DNA from: Actinomycetes bacterium
Lineage (GTDB): Bacteria > Actinomycetota > Actinomycetes > Propionibacteriales > Propionibacteriaceae
Assembly (NCBI GenBank): GCA_009785885.1
Contig: WQUE01000249.1
Span: 1 to 20,546 of the forward strand
Direction of reading: 5' to 3'
DNA length: 20,546 nt
In this document: positions 8,621-16,244 of the stretch, one piece after another
How the letters are laid out: each line of letters opens with the position of its first letter
How positions within the stretch are numbered: the stretch's first letter is position 1
The notes under the pieces: model-generated
Databases searched by the model: none
What the model was told of the DNA's origin: nothing
What the model saw: only the letters and a program-made list of their open reading frames with translations
Made by a program: the position numbers and the translations under genes

Positions 8621-10216
8621 ATGCGTGAGCTGTCAACCGACGTCGTCGTCGTCGGGGGAGGCGCCACGGGCGTCGGCGCCGCGCGCGACGCCGCGATGCG
8701 GGGATATTCGGTGGTTCTCGTCGAACGGGCCGACCTCGGCCAAGGTACGACGGGACGTTTCCACGGCCTCCTGCACTCGGGCGGACGTTACGTGGTGAGC
8801 GACCCGGGCTCGGCCACCGAGTGCGCCGCGGAGAACGCCATCGTGGGGCGGATCAACGCGGACGCGGTCGAACGGACCGGCGGCTACTTCGTGACCGGTC
8901 CTGACGACGACCCGGGTTTTGCGGACAAGTTCCTCGCGGGGGCGGCCACGGCGGGCGTCCCGGCCAAGGAGATCGATGTGGCCGAGGCGCTGCGCTGCGA
9001 GCCGCGCCTCAACCCGGGCATCCGGCGGGCCATCGAGGTGCAGGACGGCACGGTCGACGGCTGGCAGCTGGTGTGGGGGGTGGCGCGCTCGGCGATCGGC
9101 CACGGCGCGAAGGTGCTCACCTATCACCGGGTGACCGACATCGTCGTGCGGAACGGGGCCGTGGAGGCCGTCGTATGCCACGACGCGAAGACCGGCGAGG
9201 ACGTCCGGATCGCGTGCTCGTTCGTGATCAACGCGGGTGGGCCGTGGTCGGCGCAGATCGCGCGGCTGGCCGGCTGCGAGGACGTGGAGGTCATCCCGGG
9301 GCGCGGCATCATGGTCGCGATGAGCCACCGCCTCGTCAACCGGGTGATCAACCGCTGCATCTACCCGGCCGACGGCGACATCCTCGTCCCCGTCCACACG
9401 GTCAGCATCATCGGGACGACCGACGTGCGCGCCGAAGACCCGGACCATCTGGAGATTCCCCGCAAGGAGGTGCAGCAGATGCTCGACGCGGGCGAGGTGC
9501 TCGTGCCGGGCTTCCGGACCTCGCGGGCGCTGCACGCCTGGGCGGGAGCGCGGCCGCTGGTGAAGGACTCCCGGGTGTCCGCCAGCGACACCCGGCACAT
9601 GAGCCGCGGCATGTCGGTGCTCGACCACGCCGAGCGTGACAACCTCAAGGGCCTGCTGACGATCACGGGCGGGAAGCTGACCACGTACCGGCTCATGGCC
9701 GAGCACATCATCGACCGCATGTGCGAGCAACTCGGCGACACACGCCCCTGCACGACGGCCGACGAGCCGGTGCCGGGCTCGGAGTCGGGGCACAACTACC
9801 TGGTGACGCACCGGTTGAAGGATCGCGAGGCCGAGCGGGCGCCCGGGAGCGGCGACGTGCCAACCGACCCGATCATCTGCGAGTGCGAGTTGATGACGCG
9901 CTCGATGTTCCTCGACCTGTTCGAGCAGCAGCCCGACGCCGGCTTCGACGACCTGCGCCGCCAGCTGCGGCTCGGCATGGGACCGTGCCAGGGCGGGTTC
10001 TGTGCGCTGCGCGCGACCGGGCTGGCCTGCGATGCCGGACACGCCGACGCGACGGCGGCCACGAACGCCCTGCGGCGGTTCCTGACGAACCGCTGGATCG
10101 GGCTATGGCCGATCTTGTACGGCGACCAGGTGCGCCAGACGGCGCTGGACTACTGGATTCTGCAGGGCACCCTCGATGTCGAGCACCTGCCGGAAACCGA
10201 GGAGGTGGCATCGTGA
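8621..10216 (+). CDS. glpA: Anaerobic glycerol-3-phosphate dehydrogenase, catalytic subunit A
   Basis: A 531-residue FAD flavoprotein that oxidises sn-glycerol 3-phosphate to DHA phosphate as part of the membrane-attached GlpABC complex. The N-terminal dinucleotide fold has VGGGATGVGAA at about residues 11-21, and the DAO-type barrel ends in the ITGGKLTTYR motif near 348-357. The C-terminal BFD-like [2Fe-2S] domain supplies Cys-420, Cys-422, Cys-456 and Cys-461 (CEC and CQGGFC). This domain, together with GlpB and GlpC downstream, separates it from the aerobic single-subunit GlpD. GGAGACGAC directly before the ATG supports the start. It overlaps glpB by GTGA. Length is close to the E. coli protein (542). 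Confidence 0.96.
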   Translation: MRELSTDVVVVGGGATGVGAARDAAMRGYSVVLVERADLGQGTTGRFHGLLHSGGRYVVSDPGSATECAAENAIVGRINADAVERTGGYFVTGPDDDPGFADKFLAGAATAGVPAKEIDVAEALRCEPRLNPGIRRAIEVQDGTVDGWQLVWGVARSAIGHGAKVLTYHRVTDIVVRNGAVEAVVCHDAKTGEDVRIACSFVINAGGPWSAQIARLAGCEDVEVIPGRGIMVAMSHRLVNRVINRCIYPADGDILVPVHTVSIIGTTDVRAEDPDHLEIPRKEVQQMLDAGEVLVPGFRTSRALHAWAGARPLVKDSRVSASDTRHMSRGMSVLDHAERDNLKGLLTITGGKLTTYRLMAEHIIDRMCEQLGDTRPCTTADEPVPGSESGHNYLVTHRLKDREAERAPGSGDVPTDPIICECELMTRSMFLDLFEQQPDAGFDDLRRQLRLGMGPCQGGFCALRATGLACDAGHADATAATNALRRFLTNRWIGLWPILYGDQVRQTALDYWILQGTLDVEHLPETEEVAS

Positions 10217-11430
10217 AGACGGTTGTGATCGGCGCCGGGCTGGCCGGGCTTGTCGCCGCGACGAGACTGGCCCAGGAGGGGGCCGACGTCGTCCTGGCGA
10301 CGAAGGGGCTCGGCGGGCTGCCGACGTCCCAGGGCACCATCGACGTGTGGGGCTACCGGGACGGGAAGCGCGTGGAGGCGCCGCTGGACGCGGTCGCCGC
10401 CGCCCCCGCCGGACATCCGTACGCCGCGATCGGGGTCGGGGCGGTGAAGGACGGGCTCGCCTGGCTCGCCGAACACCTGCCCGACTGGCTGACCGGCGAC
10501 GCGGCCGCGAACGTGTGGCTGCCGACCGCGGTCGGCGCGCTGCGTCCGACGTGCCTGTGTCAGCCGGGCATGCTGGCCGGCGCCGGCGCCACCCGGGTCG
10601 TGATCGTCGGACTGGCCCGCCTGAAGGACTTCCAGGCCGCCCTGATCGCCGGGAATCTGACCCGGACGGGACGGGTCGAGGCCCGGGCCATCACGATCGA
10701 CATCCCCGCACGCAGCGGCGAGGCCGACTCGTCCGCGCTCACGTACGCGCGTGCCGCCGACGAGCCCGGCTTCGCGGCCCACCTCGCCGCCGCGATCGCG
10801 CCGTCCCTGGGATCCGGCGAGGCCGTGGGGTTGCCGGCGATCCTCGGGCTGCACACCCCCGGTGTCGGGCGCGACCTCGCCGATCGCCTCGGGCATCCGG
10901 TGTTCGAGATCCCGCTCCCGCCGCCGTCCGTCGCCGGCCTGCGCCTGAACGACGCGCTGACGACGCTCGCGAAGGCCGCCGGGGTGCGCGTGATCCTGGG
11001 CAGCCCCGTGACCGGCCTGAAGGCCGAGGGGGACCGCGTCCGCTCGGTGACGCTGGCCTCGGCGGGGCACGACCGTGACCTGGTCGCCGACGTGTTCGTG
11101 CTTGCCACGGGTGGGTTCGAAACGGGAGCCCTGGCCCTGGACTCGTACGGGACGGTGACCGAGACCGCCCTCGGGTTGCCGGTCCGGGTGCCGGACGGCG
11201 ACCTGATCGGCGCCGACTACTGGGAGGCGCAGCCGCTGTTCGCCGCCGGGTGCGCCGTGGACGTGTCGATGCGGGTGCTCGATGCCGGCGGCGCCGTCGT
11301 CCATCCGAATCTGTACGCCATCGGCGGCGTCCTGGCCGGCGCCCAGCGCTGGAAAGAGAAATCCGGTGATGGCATCGCCGTCGGCAGCGCCATGAAGGCG
11401 GTCGCCGCGATCATGGGAGGGGAGCGATGA
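10213..11430 (+). CDS. glpB: Anaerobic glycerol-3-phosphate dehydrogenase, subunit B
   Basis: A 405-residue flavoprotein subunit of the GlpABC complex, thought to relay electrons between GlpA and the iron-sulfur subunit GlpC. The N-terminus is a clean nucleotide-binding fold, with G7-x-G9-x-x-G12 in VVIGAGLAGL, followed by LGGLPTSQGTIDVWGY. A second flavin-fold element appears late in the chain (VFVLATGGFETG), and the chain ends with the INVAVGSAM-like YAIGGVLAG...AVGSAMKAV region. The GTG start at 10213 overlaps the glpA stop (GTGA) and has GGAGG seven to eight bases upstream; the longer open frame to 9721 lies inside glpA and is not used. It overlaps glpC by ATGA, so all three subunits are translationally linked. 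Confidence 0.93.
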   Translation: MKTVVIGAGLAGLVAATRLAQEGADVVLATKGLGGLPTSQGTIDVWGYRDGKRVEAPLDAVAAAPAGHPYAAIGVGAVKDGLAWLAEHLPDWLTGDAAANVWLPTAVGALRPTCLCQPGMLAGAGATRVVIVGLARLKDFQAALIAGNLTRTGRVEARAITIDIPARSGEADSSALTYARAADEPGFAAHLAAAIAPSLGSGEAVGLPAILGLHTPGVGRDLADRLGHPVFEIPLPPPSVAGLRLNDALTTLAKAAGVRVILGSPVTGLKAEGDRVRSVTLASAGHDRDLVADVFVLATGGFETGALALDSYGTVTETALGLPVRVPDGDLIGADYWEAQPLFAAGCAVDVSMRVLDAGGAVVHPNLYAIGGVLAGAQRWKEKSGDGIAVGSAMKAVAAIMGGER

Positions 11431-12677
11431 GCCTCGATTTCGCCGGGCACGAGTTCGCCCGGGCCAGCCTCGACCACTGCGTGAAGTGCACGATCTGCGA
11501 GACGCAGTGCCCCGTGGCCGCCGTCACGCCCGCCTATCCCGGGCCGAAGTACATCGGCCCGCAGGCCGAGCGGTTCCGCCACGGGCTGTCCGTCGACCAC
11601 TCGCTGGACTACTGCTCCAGTTGCGGCATCTGCACGCTGTCCTGCCCCCAGGGCGTGAAGATCGCCGAGCTGAACTCGCAGGCCCGTGCCGTGATGAAGG
11701 CCGACCACATGCCGCTCCGCGACCAGCTGATCTCCCGGACGACGGTCATGGGCATGTTCATGACGCCCGTTGCACCGCTGGCCAACATGGCCCTCGGGAT
11801 CTCGCCGCTGCGCGTCATCGTCGAGAAGACCGTCGGCGTGCACCGGCACGCGCCGATGCCCCACGCCTGCTCGCAGTCGTTCATGTCGTGGTGGAAGAAG
11901 CGCCCCGAGAAGCCCGAGGGCCCGCGCGGGGTGGTCGTGTTCTTCCACGGCTGCGCCGGGGGCTACTTCGAGGTCGAGACGAGCAAGAAGACGATCGAGG
12001 TGCTGGAACACCTGGGCTTCAAGGTGCTCGTCCCGAAGCAGGGCTGCTGCGGGCTGGCCGAGCAGTCGAACGGGCTGTTCGACCGGGCGAGCGCGTCTGT
12101 GCTGAAGCTGTGCGACGACCTGCGCGCCGCGGGCAAGGACCTGACGATCATCTCCAGTTCCGGGTCGTGCACGGGAATGCTGAAGCACGAGGCGCACGAG
12201 ATCATGGGCGTCTCCGACGAGCGGCTGCGCGACGTGGGGACGCGCGTGCGCGACGTGATGGAGTTCCTGTGGGAGTTGCACGAGGCGGGCGAGTTGCCGG
12301 AGGACTTCCCCCGCATCGACCTCACCGTGCCCTACCACGCGCCGTGCCAGCTGAAGAGCCAGGGCATGGGCATGCCGGCCCTCGATGTGCTCGGGCTGAT
12401 CCCGGGGCTGACCGTCGTCGAGTCGGGACGGGCGTGCTGCGGCATCGCGGGGACGTACGGGCTGAAGCGGGAGAAGTACGCCGTCGCCCAGGCGGTCGGC
12501 AAGCCGCTGTTCGACATGGTCCGGGCGACGAACCCGCACCTGGCCCTGTGCGACACCGAGACGTGCCGCTGGCAGATCAGCCAGTCTTCGGGTGTGCCGA
12601 CCGTGCACCCGATCAGCCTGGTGCACGTCGCGTACGGCCTGAGCGAGCTGAGGCAGCTGATACCTGCGGGGGCGTGA
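11427..12677 (+). CDS. glpC: Anaerobic glycerol-3-phosphate dehydrogenase, iron-sulfur membrane-anchor subunit C
   Basis: A 416-residue subunit that docks GlpAB to the membrane and passes electrons to menaquinone. Two [4Fe-4S] ferredoxin motifs are visible: Cys-18/21/24/28 (CVKCTICETQCP) and Cys-63/66/69/73 (CSSCGICTLSCP). Two CCG domains follow, with FFHGCAGGYF...QGCCG ending at about 209 and APCQLKSQGMG...ACCG ending at about 339. These CCG modules are shared with heterodisulfide reductase B-type proteins. Membrane attachment is expected through amphipathic segments, since there is no long hydrophobic helix. It is the last gene of glpABC, and its stop codon is the first three bases of the 12-bp direct repeat in front of vapBC. 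Confidence 0.95.
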   Translation: MSLDFAGHEFARASLDHCVKCTICETQCPVAAVTPAYPGPKYIGPQAERFRHGLSVDHSLDYCSSCGICTLSCPQGVKIAELNSQARAVMKADHMPLRDQLISRTTVMGMFMTPVAPLANMALGISPLRVIVEKTVGVHRHAPMPHACSQSFMSWWKKRPEKPEGPRGVVVFFHGCAGGYFEVETSKKTIEVLEHLGFKVLVPKQGCCGLAEQSNGLFDRASASVLKLCDDLRAAGKDLTIISSSGSCTGMLKHEAHEIMGVSDERLRDVGTRVRDVMEFLWELHEAGELPEDFPRIDLTVPYHAPCQLKSQGMGMPALDVLGLIPGLTVVESGRACCGIAGTYGLKREKYAVAQAVGKPLFDMVRATNPHLALCDTETCRWQISQSSGVPTVHPISLVHVAYGLSELRQLIPAGA

Positions 12678-12686
12678 GGTCAAGAC
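12675..12686 (+). repeat. Left copy of the 12-bp direct repeat flanking vapBC
   Basis: TGAGGTCAAGAC, whose first three bases are the glpC stop codon. A perfect second copy is at 13386-13397. The span between them is the vapBC unit and its promoter. Confidence 0.75.
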
Positions 12687-12710
12687 GTCCCGGCGCCTGG
12701 GCATCAGCGT

Positions 12711-12745
12711 CGATCATCATGCGTGATGCGCTGCTATGATGATCG
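12711..12745. promoter_or_regulatory. Long inverted repeat over the vapBC promoter, probable autoregulatory operator
   Basis: CGATCATCAT (12711-12720) and ATGATGATCG (12736-12745) are perfect 10-bp inverted arms separated by 15 bases. The right arm overlaps the -10 hexamer TATGAT (12735-12740). RHH antitoxins typically bind such paired sites with or without the toxin to repress their own operon. Confidence 0.65.
12732..12740 (+). promoter_or_regulatory. Extended -10 of vapBC, probably leaderless
   Basis: TGC TATGAT followed by 7 bases and ATG at 12748. The two earlier in-frame ATGs (12736, 12739) lie in or next to the -10 box, so they are unlikely to be in the mRNA. There is no Shine-Dalgarno sequence before any of them. 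Confidence 0.55.
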
Positions 12746-12747
12746 TC

Positions 12748-12987
12748 ATGCGCACCACGATCGACATCCCGCCGGGGCTGCACCAGCGGATCAAGGCCTA
12801 CGCCGAGATGCGCGGCGCGACGTTCTCCGAAACCGCAACCGAGGCGCTCATGCGCGGCATGGCGCCCATCGAAACACCGACGATGACACGCGTCGACCCG
12901 GGCACGGGGCTGCTCGTGTTCAACTTCGGGCGCGGACGCACCATCACGTCCGAAGAGGTCGCCGACCTGATCGACGAGGACGATTGA
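12748..12987 (+). CDS. vapB: VapB-type ribbon-helix-helix antitoxin
   Basis: A 79-residue protein. The N-terminal part, MRTTIDIPPGLHQRIKAYA with FSETATEALMRGM, has the beta strand-helix-helix pattern of RHH (MetJ/Arc) DNA-binding domains. The C-terminal part (DPGTGLLVFNFGRGRTITSEEV, ending in an acidic tail LIDEDD) is the kind of segment that wraps and blocks a PIN toxin. It should neutralise the downstream toxin and repress the operon through the inverted repeat over its promoter. The start at 12748 is chosen because the family begins at the MRTTIDIP strand and because the extended -10 lies 7 bases upstream; ATG 12736 would add MMIV. Its stop overlaps the toxin start (TGATG). Confidence 0.8.
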   Translation: MRTTIDIPPGLHQRIKAYAEMRGATFSETATEALMRGMAPIETPTMTRVDPGTGLLVFNFGRGRTITSEEVADLIDEDD

Positions 12988-13388
12988 TGGTCTGGCTGCT
13001 GGATGCCAACATGCTGATCGCCTTGTCCGACAGCGAGCACGACCACTTCGAGCGGGCGTGGACCTGGCTTCATTCCCGGCGGCGTTTCGCCACGTCACCC
13101 GTCGTCCAGGGCGCGCTCGTGCGTCACCTGGTGCGCATGGGCGCGCGGCCGACTTCGATCAAGGACAGCCTGGACCGCCTCGCCAACTCCCCGAACCACG
13201 AGTTCTGGCCGGACGACCTGCCGTACGCCGGCGCCGACCTCGGCCGGGTGATCGGGCATCGGCAGGTGACCGACGCGTACCTGGTGTCCCTGGTGCGCCG
13301 GCACGGTCCCGGCGCCCGGTTGGCGACCCTGGACGAGGCCCTGGCGGGGCTCTACCCGGACGTGGTCGACCTGGTGGGCGCCGCCTGA
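12987..13388 (+). CDS. vapC: VapC-type PIN-domain ribonuclease toxin
   Basis: A 133-residue PIN domain, expected to be a Mg-dependent RNase held inactive by VapB. Visible acidic positions are Asp-6 (LLDANML), Asp-96 (VTDAYLV) and Asp-116 (LATLDEAL). The position near residue 41, where many PIN toxins carry a metal-binding Glu, reads SPVVQGALVR with Gln. From memory some actinobacterial PIN subfamilies carry Gln there, so this does not prove inactivity. The ATG at 12987 shares its A with the vapB stop (TGATG). The stop codon is the first three bases of the right copy of the 12-bp repeat, and the next gene ends only two bases further on from the opposite strand. Confidence 0.82.
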   Translation: MVWLLDANMLIALSDSEHDHFERAWTWLHSRRRFATSPVVQGALVRHLVRMGARPTSIKDSLDRLANSPNHEFWPDDLPYAGADLGRVIGHRQVTDAYLVSLVRRHGPGARLATLDEALAGLYPDVVDLVGAA

Positions 13389-13397
13389 GGTCAAGAC
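13386..13397 (+). repeat. Right copy of the 12-bp direct repeat flanking vapBC
   Basis: TGAGGTCAAGAC again. Its bases 1-3 are the vapC stop, and bases 6-8 (TCA) are the stop of the convergent propeller gene on the minus strand. The same 12 bases at 12675 could therefore have served as the join between glpC and the propeller gene before vapBC was present. Confidence 0.75.
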
Positions 13398-15481
13398 AGG
13401 CGCACGTCCGCCAACCGGGCGTAGCGGTCCATGTCGTACACGCCGACCCTGTCCGGCTCCGCGATGTAGAAGTCGCTCCCGACCCGGACCCCGCGAATGG
13501 ACGCGGCGTCGTCCGGGACGTCGGTGAGCGTGATCGCGGCCTGCTCGGCGAACTGGGCGCCGTCCCAGCGGTACACGTGGTAGACGTCGGTGGCGGTCGT
13601 GTCGTAGTACCCGTACGAGTTCGGGGTGGCGGCGTTTAGCCACGTGGTCGTGACGAACCCGACCAGGCCCCGCTCGACATCGACGAAGGCGGCCTTGTGG
13701 TCGGTTCCGACCGGCGTCGAGTCGCCCGGAACGGCGGTGCTCGCGCGCACCTGGACATCGAACGGGTCGTGCACGTCGAACAGCGCGACCTTCAGTCCGG
13801 TCGGCCGGCCGGTCCCGGTGTCGGCCTCGACGCCCACCCCGAGGAGCAGCCCGTCCCCGAACGGGTGCAGGTACTGCGAGAAGCCCGGGATCTTCAGCGC
13901 CCCCTGGACGGTCGGGGCGGTGGGATCGCGCAGGTCGATGGTGAACAGCGGATCCATGGTGCGGAAGGTCACGACGTAGCCCACCGTGCCGTCGAACCGC
14001 ACGGACTGCACCGCCTCATCCTTCGACAGGCGGGGGATCGAGCCCACGACCTTGAGCGCGGGATCGAGCACCCACAGCGCGGCGTTCGGCTGGTAGGACG
14101 CGGCGGAGTCGTTCCAGGTCGTCGCGAGACGCAGGTAGCCGTCGCGCTCGTCGAGCGCGAACTGGTCGACGACGCTGCCCGCCACCGACCCCTGCGCGGC
14201 CAGCGTGACCGCCCCGCCCACCAGGGCGATCCGGACGATGTCCGTGGTGGTGCCGTCGGTCGTGCCGCCGCCGAGCGAGACGGGCGCCGGCGTGGCTGCG
14301 GTGGCCGGCACCGCGTACGGCCAGCGGGTCGCCGCCAGGTACAGGTTGGACTCGCTCATGTAGACCGTGGGCATGTAGCCGAGCACCGCCTGGTCGCCCA
14401 CCACCGCGCGCCGCGCCACATCGACGGCCGTGACCACGGAGTACGCCGGTTCGGACGCCCCGGGCGGCAGGGCCACGTCGCCGGGCGCCACCGTGACCGC
14501 CCCGCCGCCGTCCCGGACCGTGGGGACGAACGTGCCGGGGTTGGCGGGGTCGATCCCGGGGGTGTTCACCCAGTAGCTGCTGACCAGGTAGAGCACGCCA
14601 TCGGACAGGCGCGAGTCGACGTACGACCCCGACTGCTCCACCTGCGACAGGTAGGTGGGGTGCGCCGGATCCGAGATGTCGAAGAAGGCGGCCTTCAGGT
14701 GGCTGGCACTCAGCGAGATGTAGGCGGCCGAGGCGGCCGACCAGCCGGCCACGTCGGCGTCGAACCCATGCGTCAGGACGACGAGGGTCGTGCCCACGAT
14801 CATCAGGTCGGTGACAGGTCCGGTGAGGATCTCGGACCCGGTCGACAGCCCGGACACGTCGATCGTGGCCACCTGGTGCGTGGCGGCGCCGGCCGTGGCG
14901 ACCACGGCCACGGTCCGGCCGCGGGCGATGTAGAGGTGGGCCCCGTCCGTCTTCACGATGTCGCCCTCGTCGATGCCGGCCACCTGCACGTTCGTCCCGG
15001 AGTATCCGCTCACGTCCCGGCCCTTGGTGGCGGCGGGCACGGGTGCGCCTGCTGCCTCGGCAGTGCCGCTCGCCGGCGCCAAGCCGAAGGTGACCCCGCC
15101 CGACGGGTTCGTGCGGGCGAGCGCTGCGACGATGGAGTAGATGTCGGCGTACGCCGCGGGAGTCGCCGCGACGGACGGCCCGACGGGTTCGGCCGTGGGG
15201 GTGCTCACCGTCACGGGAACCCAGCCGCGCGGCATGCCGGAGGCCGGCCCGAGGCCCGTCACGAGCAAGGCCGTGACGGTGGCGCCGACGAGCAGGCCGC
15301 CCAGGAGACCCACCCCGAATACCCCGCGGAGGGGAAGGCTGCCGGGCGAGGATGCCGGCGCCGACTCGCCCGGTGGGGTAGCAGCGAGCGCCACGTCGAG
15401 GCGCCCCAGCAGCGCCTCGTCCGGGGTCATGCGGGCCCGCATCTGGTGGAACCGCATCCTCAGCTCGTCGTCACTGGACAT
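13391..15481 (-). CDS. Membrane-anchored Beta_propel-family protein, possible anti-sigma factor
   Basis: A 696-residue protein. Residues 1-50 are hydrophilic and cytoplasmic-looking (MSSDDELRMRFHQMRARMTPDEALLGRLD). One hydrophobic membrane segment follows at about 53-77, then a Thr/Pro/Ala linker to about 155, then a large outer domain. That domain opens with YSGTNVQVAGIDEGDIVKTDG (160-180), the hallmark of the secreted Beta_propel family, and contains repeated strand motifs such as LKAAFFDISDP, TIDLRDPTAP and LKVALFDVHDP, which suggest propeller blades. The start codon lies inside the last codons of the sigma gene (11-base overlap), so the two are coupled. The order sigma first, single-pass membrane protein second is that of ECF sigma/anti-sigma pairs; the anti-sigma role is inference, and no ZAS zinc motif is visible. 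Confidence 0.85.
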   Translation of the reverse strand: MSSDDELRMRFHQMRARMTPDEALLGRLDVALAATPPGESAPASSPGSLPLRGVFGVGLLGGLLVGATVTALLVTGLGPASGMPRGWVPVTVSTPTAEPVGPSVAATPAAYADIYSIVAALARTNPSGGVTFGLAPASGTAEAAGAPVPAATKGRDVSGYSGTNVQVAGIDEGDIVKTDGAHLYIARGRTVAVVATAGAATHQVATIDVSGLSTGSEILTGPVTDLMIVGTTLVVLTHGFDADVAGWSAASAAYISLSASHLKAAFFDISDPAHPTYLSQVEQSGSYVDSRLSDGVLYLVSSYWVNTPGIDPANPGTFVPTVRDGGGAVTVAPGDVALPPGASEPAYSVVTAVDVARRAVVGDQAVLGYMPTVYMSESNLYLAATRWPYAVPATAATPAPVSLGGGTTDGTTTDIVRIALVGGAVTLAAQGSVAGSVVDQFALDERDGYLRLATTWNDSAASYQPNAALWVLDPALKVVGSIPRLSKDEAVQSVRFDGTVGYVVTFRTMDPLFTIDLRDPTAPTVQGALKIPGFSQYLHPFGDGLLLGVGVEADTGTGRPTGLKVALFDVHDPFDVQVRASTAVPGDSTPVGTDHKAAFVDVERGLVGFVTTTWLNAATPNSYGYYDTTATDVYHVYRWDGAQFAEQAAITLTDVPDDAASIRGVRVGSDFYIAEPDRVGVYDMDRYARLADVRLS

Positions 15482-15977
15482 GGCAATCCTCCTTCATGGC
15501 CGCGCGTAGCATGTCCCGCCCGCGCGACAGTCTCGTCTTGACCGCGCCCGGCCGGTCGCCCAGCAGCGCGGCGATCTGCCCGACCGGCAGGTCCTCGAAG
15601 TAGAACAGGTGGATCACCGACCGGTACGCCTCCGGCAATCGCTGGAGCGCCCGGAACAGGTCGTCGTACTCCACGACGTCGAACCGGAACGCATCGCCTC
15701 CCGCGCGGTCCTCCGCGCCGAGGTCGACCCGGGTCTGCCACGAACTCGTGGCGACCCGGCGGGCGATCATCAGGGTCGTCCGGATCAGCCACGCCCGGCG
15801 GTGCTCGCCGTCGCGGCACACGGGCTGTTTCCGGTGGTATGTGAGGAACACCTCCTGGAAGACGTCGTCCGCGTTCGTCCGGCTGCGCGTGTGCGTCAGG
15901 CAGAGGGCGTAGACCATGTCGCGATGCCGCGCGATGACCGCGGCCGTGTCCGGCGCCGTGATCGTCGGGGTCGTCAT
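15471..15977 (-). CDS. ECF-type RNA polymerase sigma factor
   Basis: A 168-residue sigma-70 family protein with regions 2 and 4 only. Region 2 lies at about 15-50 (DMVYALCLTHTRSRTNADDVFQEVFLTYHR, written here only to mark the block), and region 4 lies at about 110-158, with LPEAYRSVIHLFYFEDL and a helix-turn-helix from PVGQIAALLG to RLSRGRDML. It should direct RNA polymerase to a small regulon, probably under control of the membrane protein encoded next. The frame is open to 16115, but that extension is Arg-rich and family-unlike. ATG 15977 gives the normal length and has AGGAAGG about ten bases upstream. I could not find a convincing ECF-type autoregulatory promoter in the 260 bases upstream. 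Confidence 0.88.
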   Translation of the reverse strand: MTTPTITAPDTAAVIARHRDMVYALCLTHTRSRTNADDVFQEVFLTYHRKQPVCRDGEHRRAWLIRTTLMIARRVATSSWQTRVDLGAEDRAGGDAFRFDVVEYDDLFRALQRLPEAYRSVIHLFYFEDLPVGQIAALLGDRPGAVKTRLSRGRDMLRAAMKEDCHVQ

Positions 15978-16151
15978 CGGCTGGTCGCCTTCCTGCCATC
16001 GCCACGTTGGTCCCGAAGCCCCACGGCGTTCTCTCCCCGTCTTGCGCCTCCGACAACGCCGCGGGACCTCGCGATCGTCGGAACGTGGCTCATGGACGAG
16101 AGTTCGAGCAGCCATGTCGCTTCGTGTTGGTGATCATGCTGTCACAGATAA

Positions 16152-16169
16152 CTCCGCCGGGAGGCGGAG
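16152..16169 (-). terminator. Second hairpin downstream of pntB
   Basis: CTCCGCC and GGCGGAG form a perfect 7-bp stem with a 4-base loop. On the minus strand it is followed by TTATCTGTG. It lies some 30 bases beyond the main pntB hairpin and upstream of the sigma gene, so it may be a back-up terminator insulating the sigma gene from the pnt operon. Confidence 0.4.
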
Positions 16170-16198
16170 AAGGTTACGGCGGCCTCCCGGAGATGCGA

Positions 16199-16232
16199 AA
16201 CGCGGGAGCCACCTGGAGGTGACTCCCGCGTT
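16199..16232 (-). terminator. Terminator after pntB
   Basis: AACGCGGGAG and CTCCCGCGTT pair perfectly over 10 bp. After one mismatch, CACCT/AGGTG can pair further, leaving a very small apical loop. The hairpin lies 12 bases after the pntB stop. On the minus strand it ends in CGCGTTTCGC, so the T-tract is short. Confidence 0.65.
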
Positions 16233-16244
16233 CGTCGATCGGTG

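Noticed and set aside
9721..10212. Upstream extension of glpB within glpA
   Set aside because: It is a shadow frame of glpA. The GTG at 10213 with GGAGG and the nucleotide-binding N-terminus define the real start.
12736..12747. Earlier ATG codons for VapB (12736 and 12739)
   Set aside because: They lie in or next to the -10 box and in the operator arm. The RHH strand starts at 12748.
15978..16115. 46-residue N-terminal extension of the sigma factor
   Set aside because: Arg-rich, no family similarity, and a start with upstream AGGAAGG exists at 15977.
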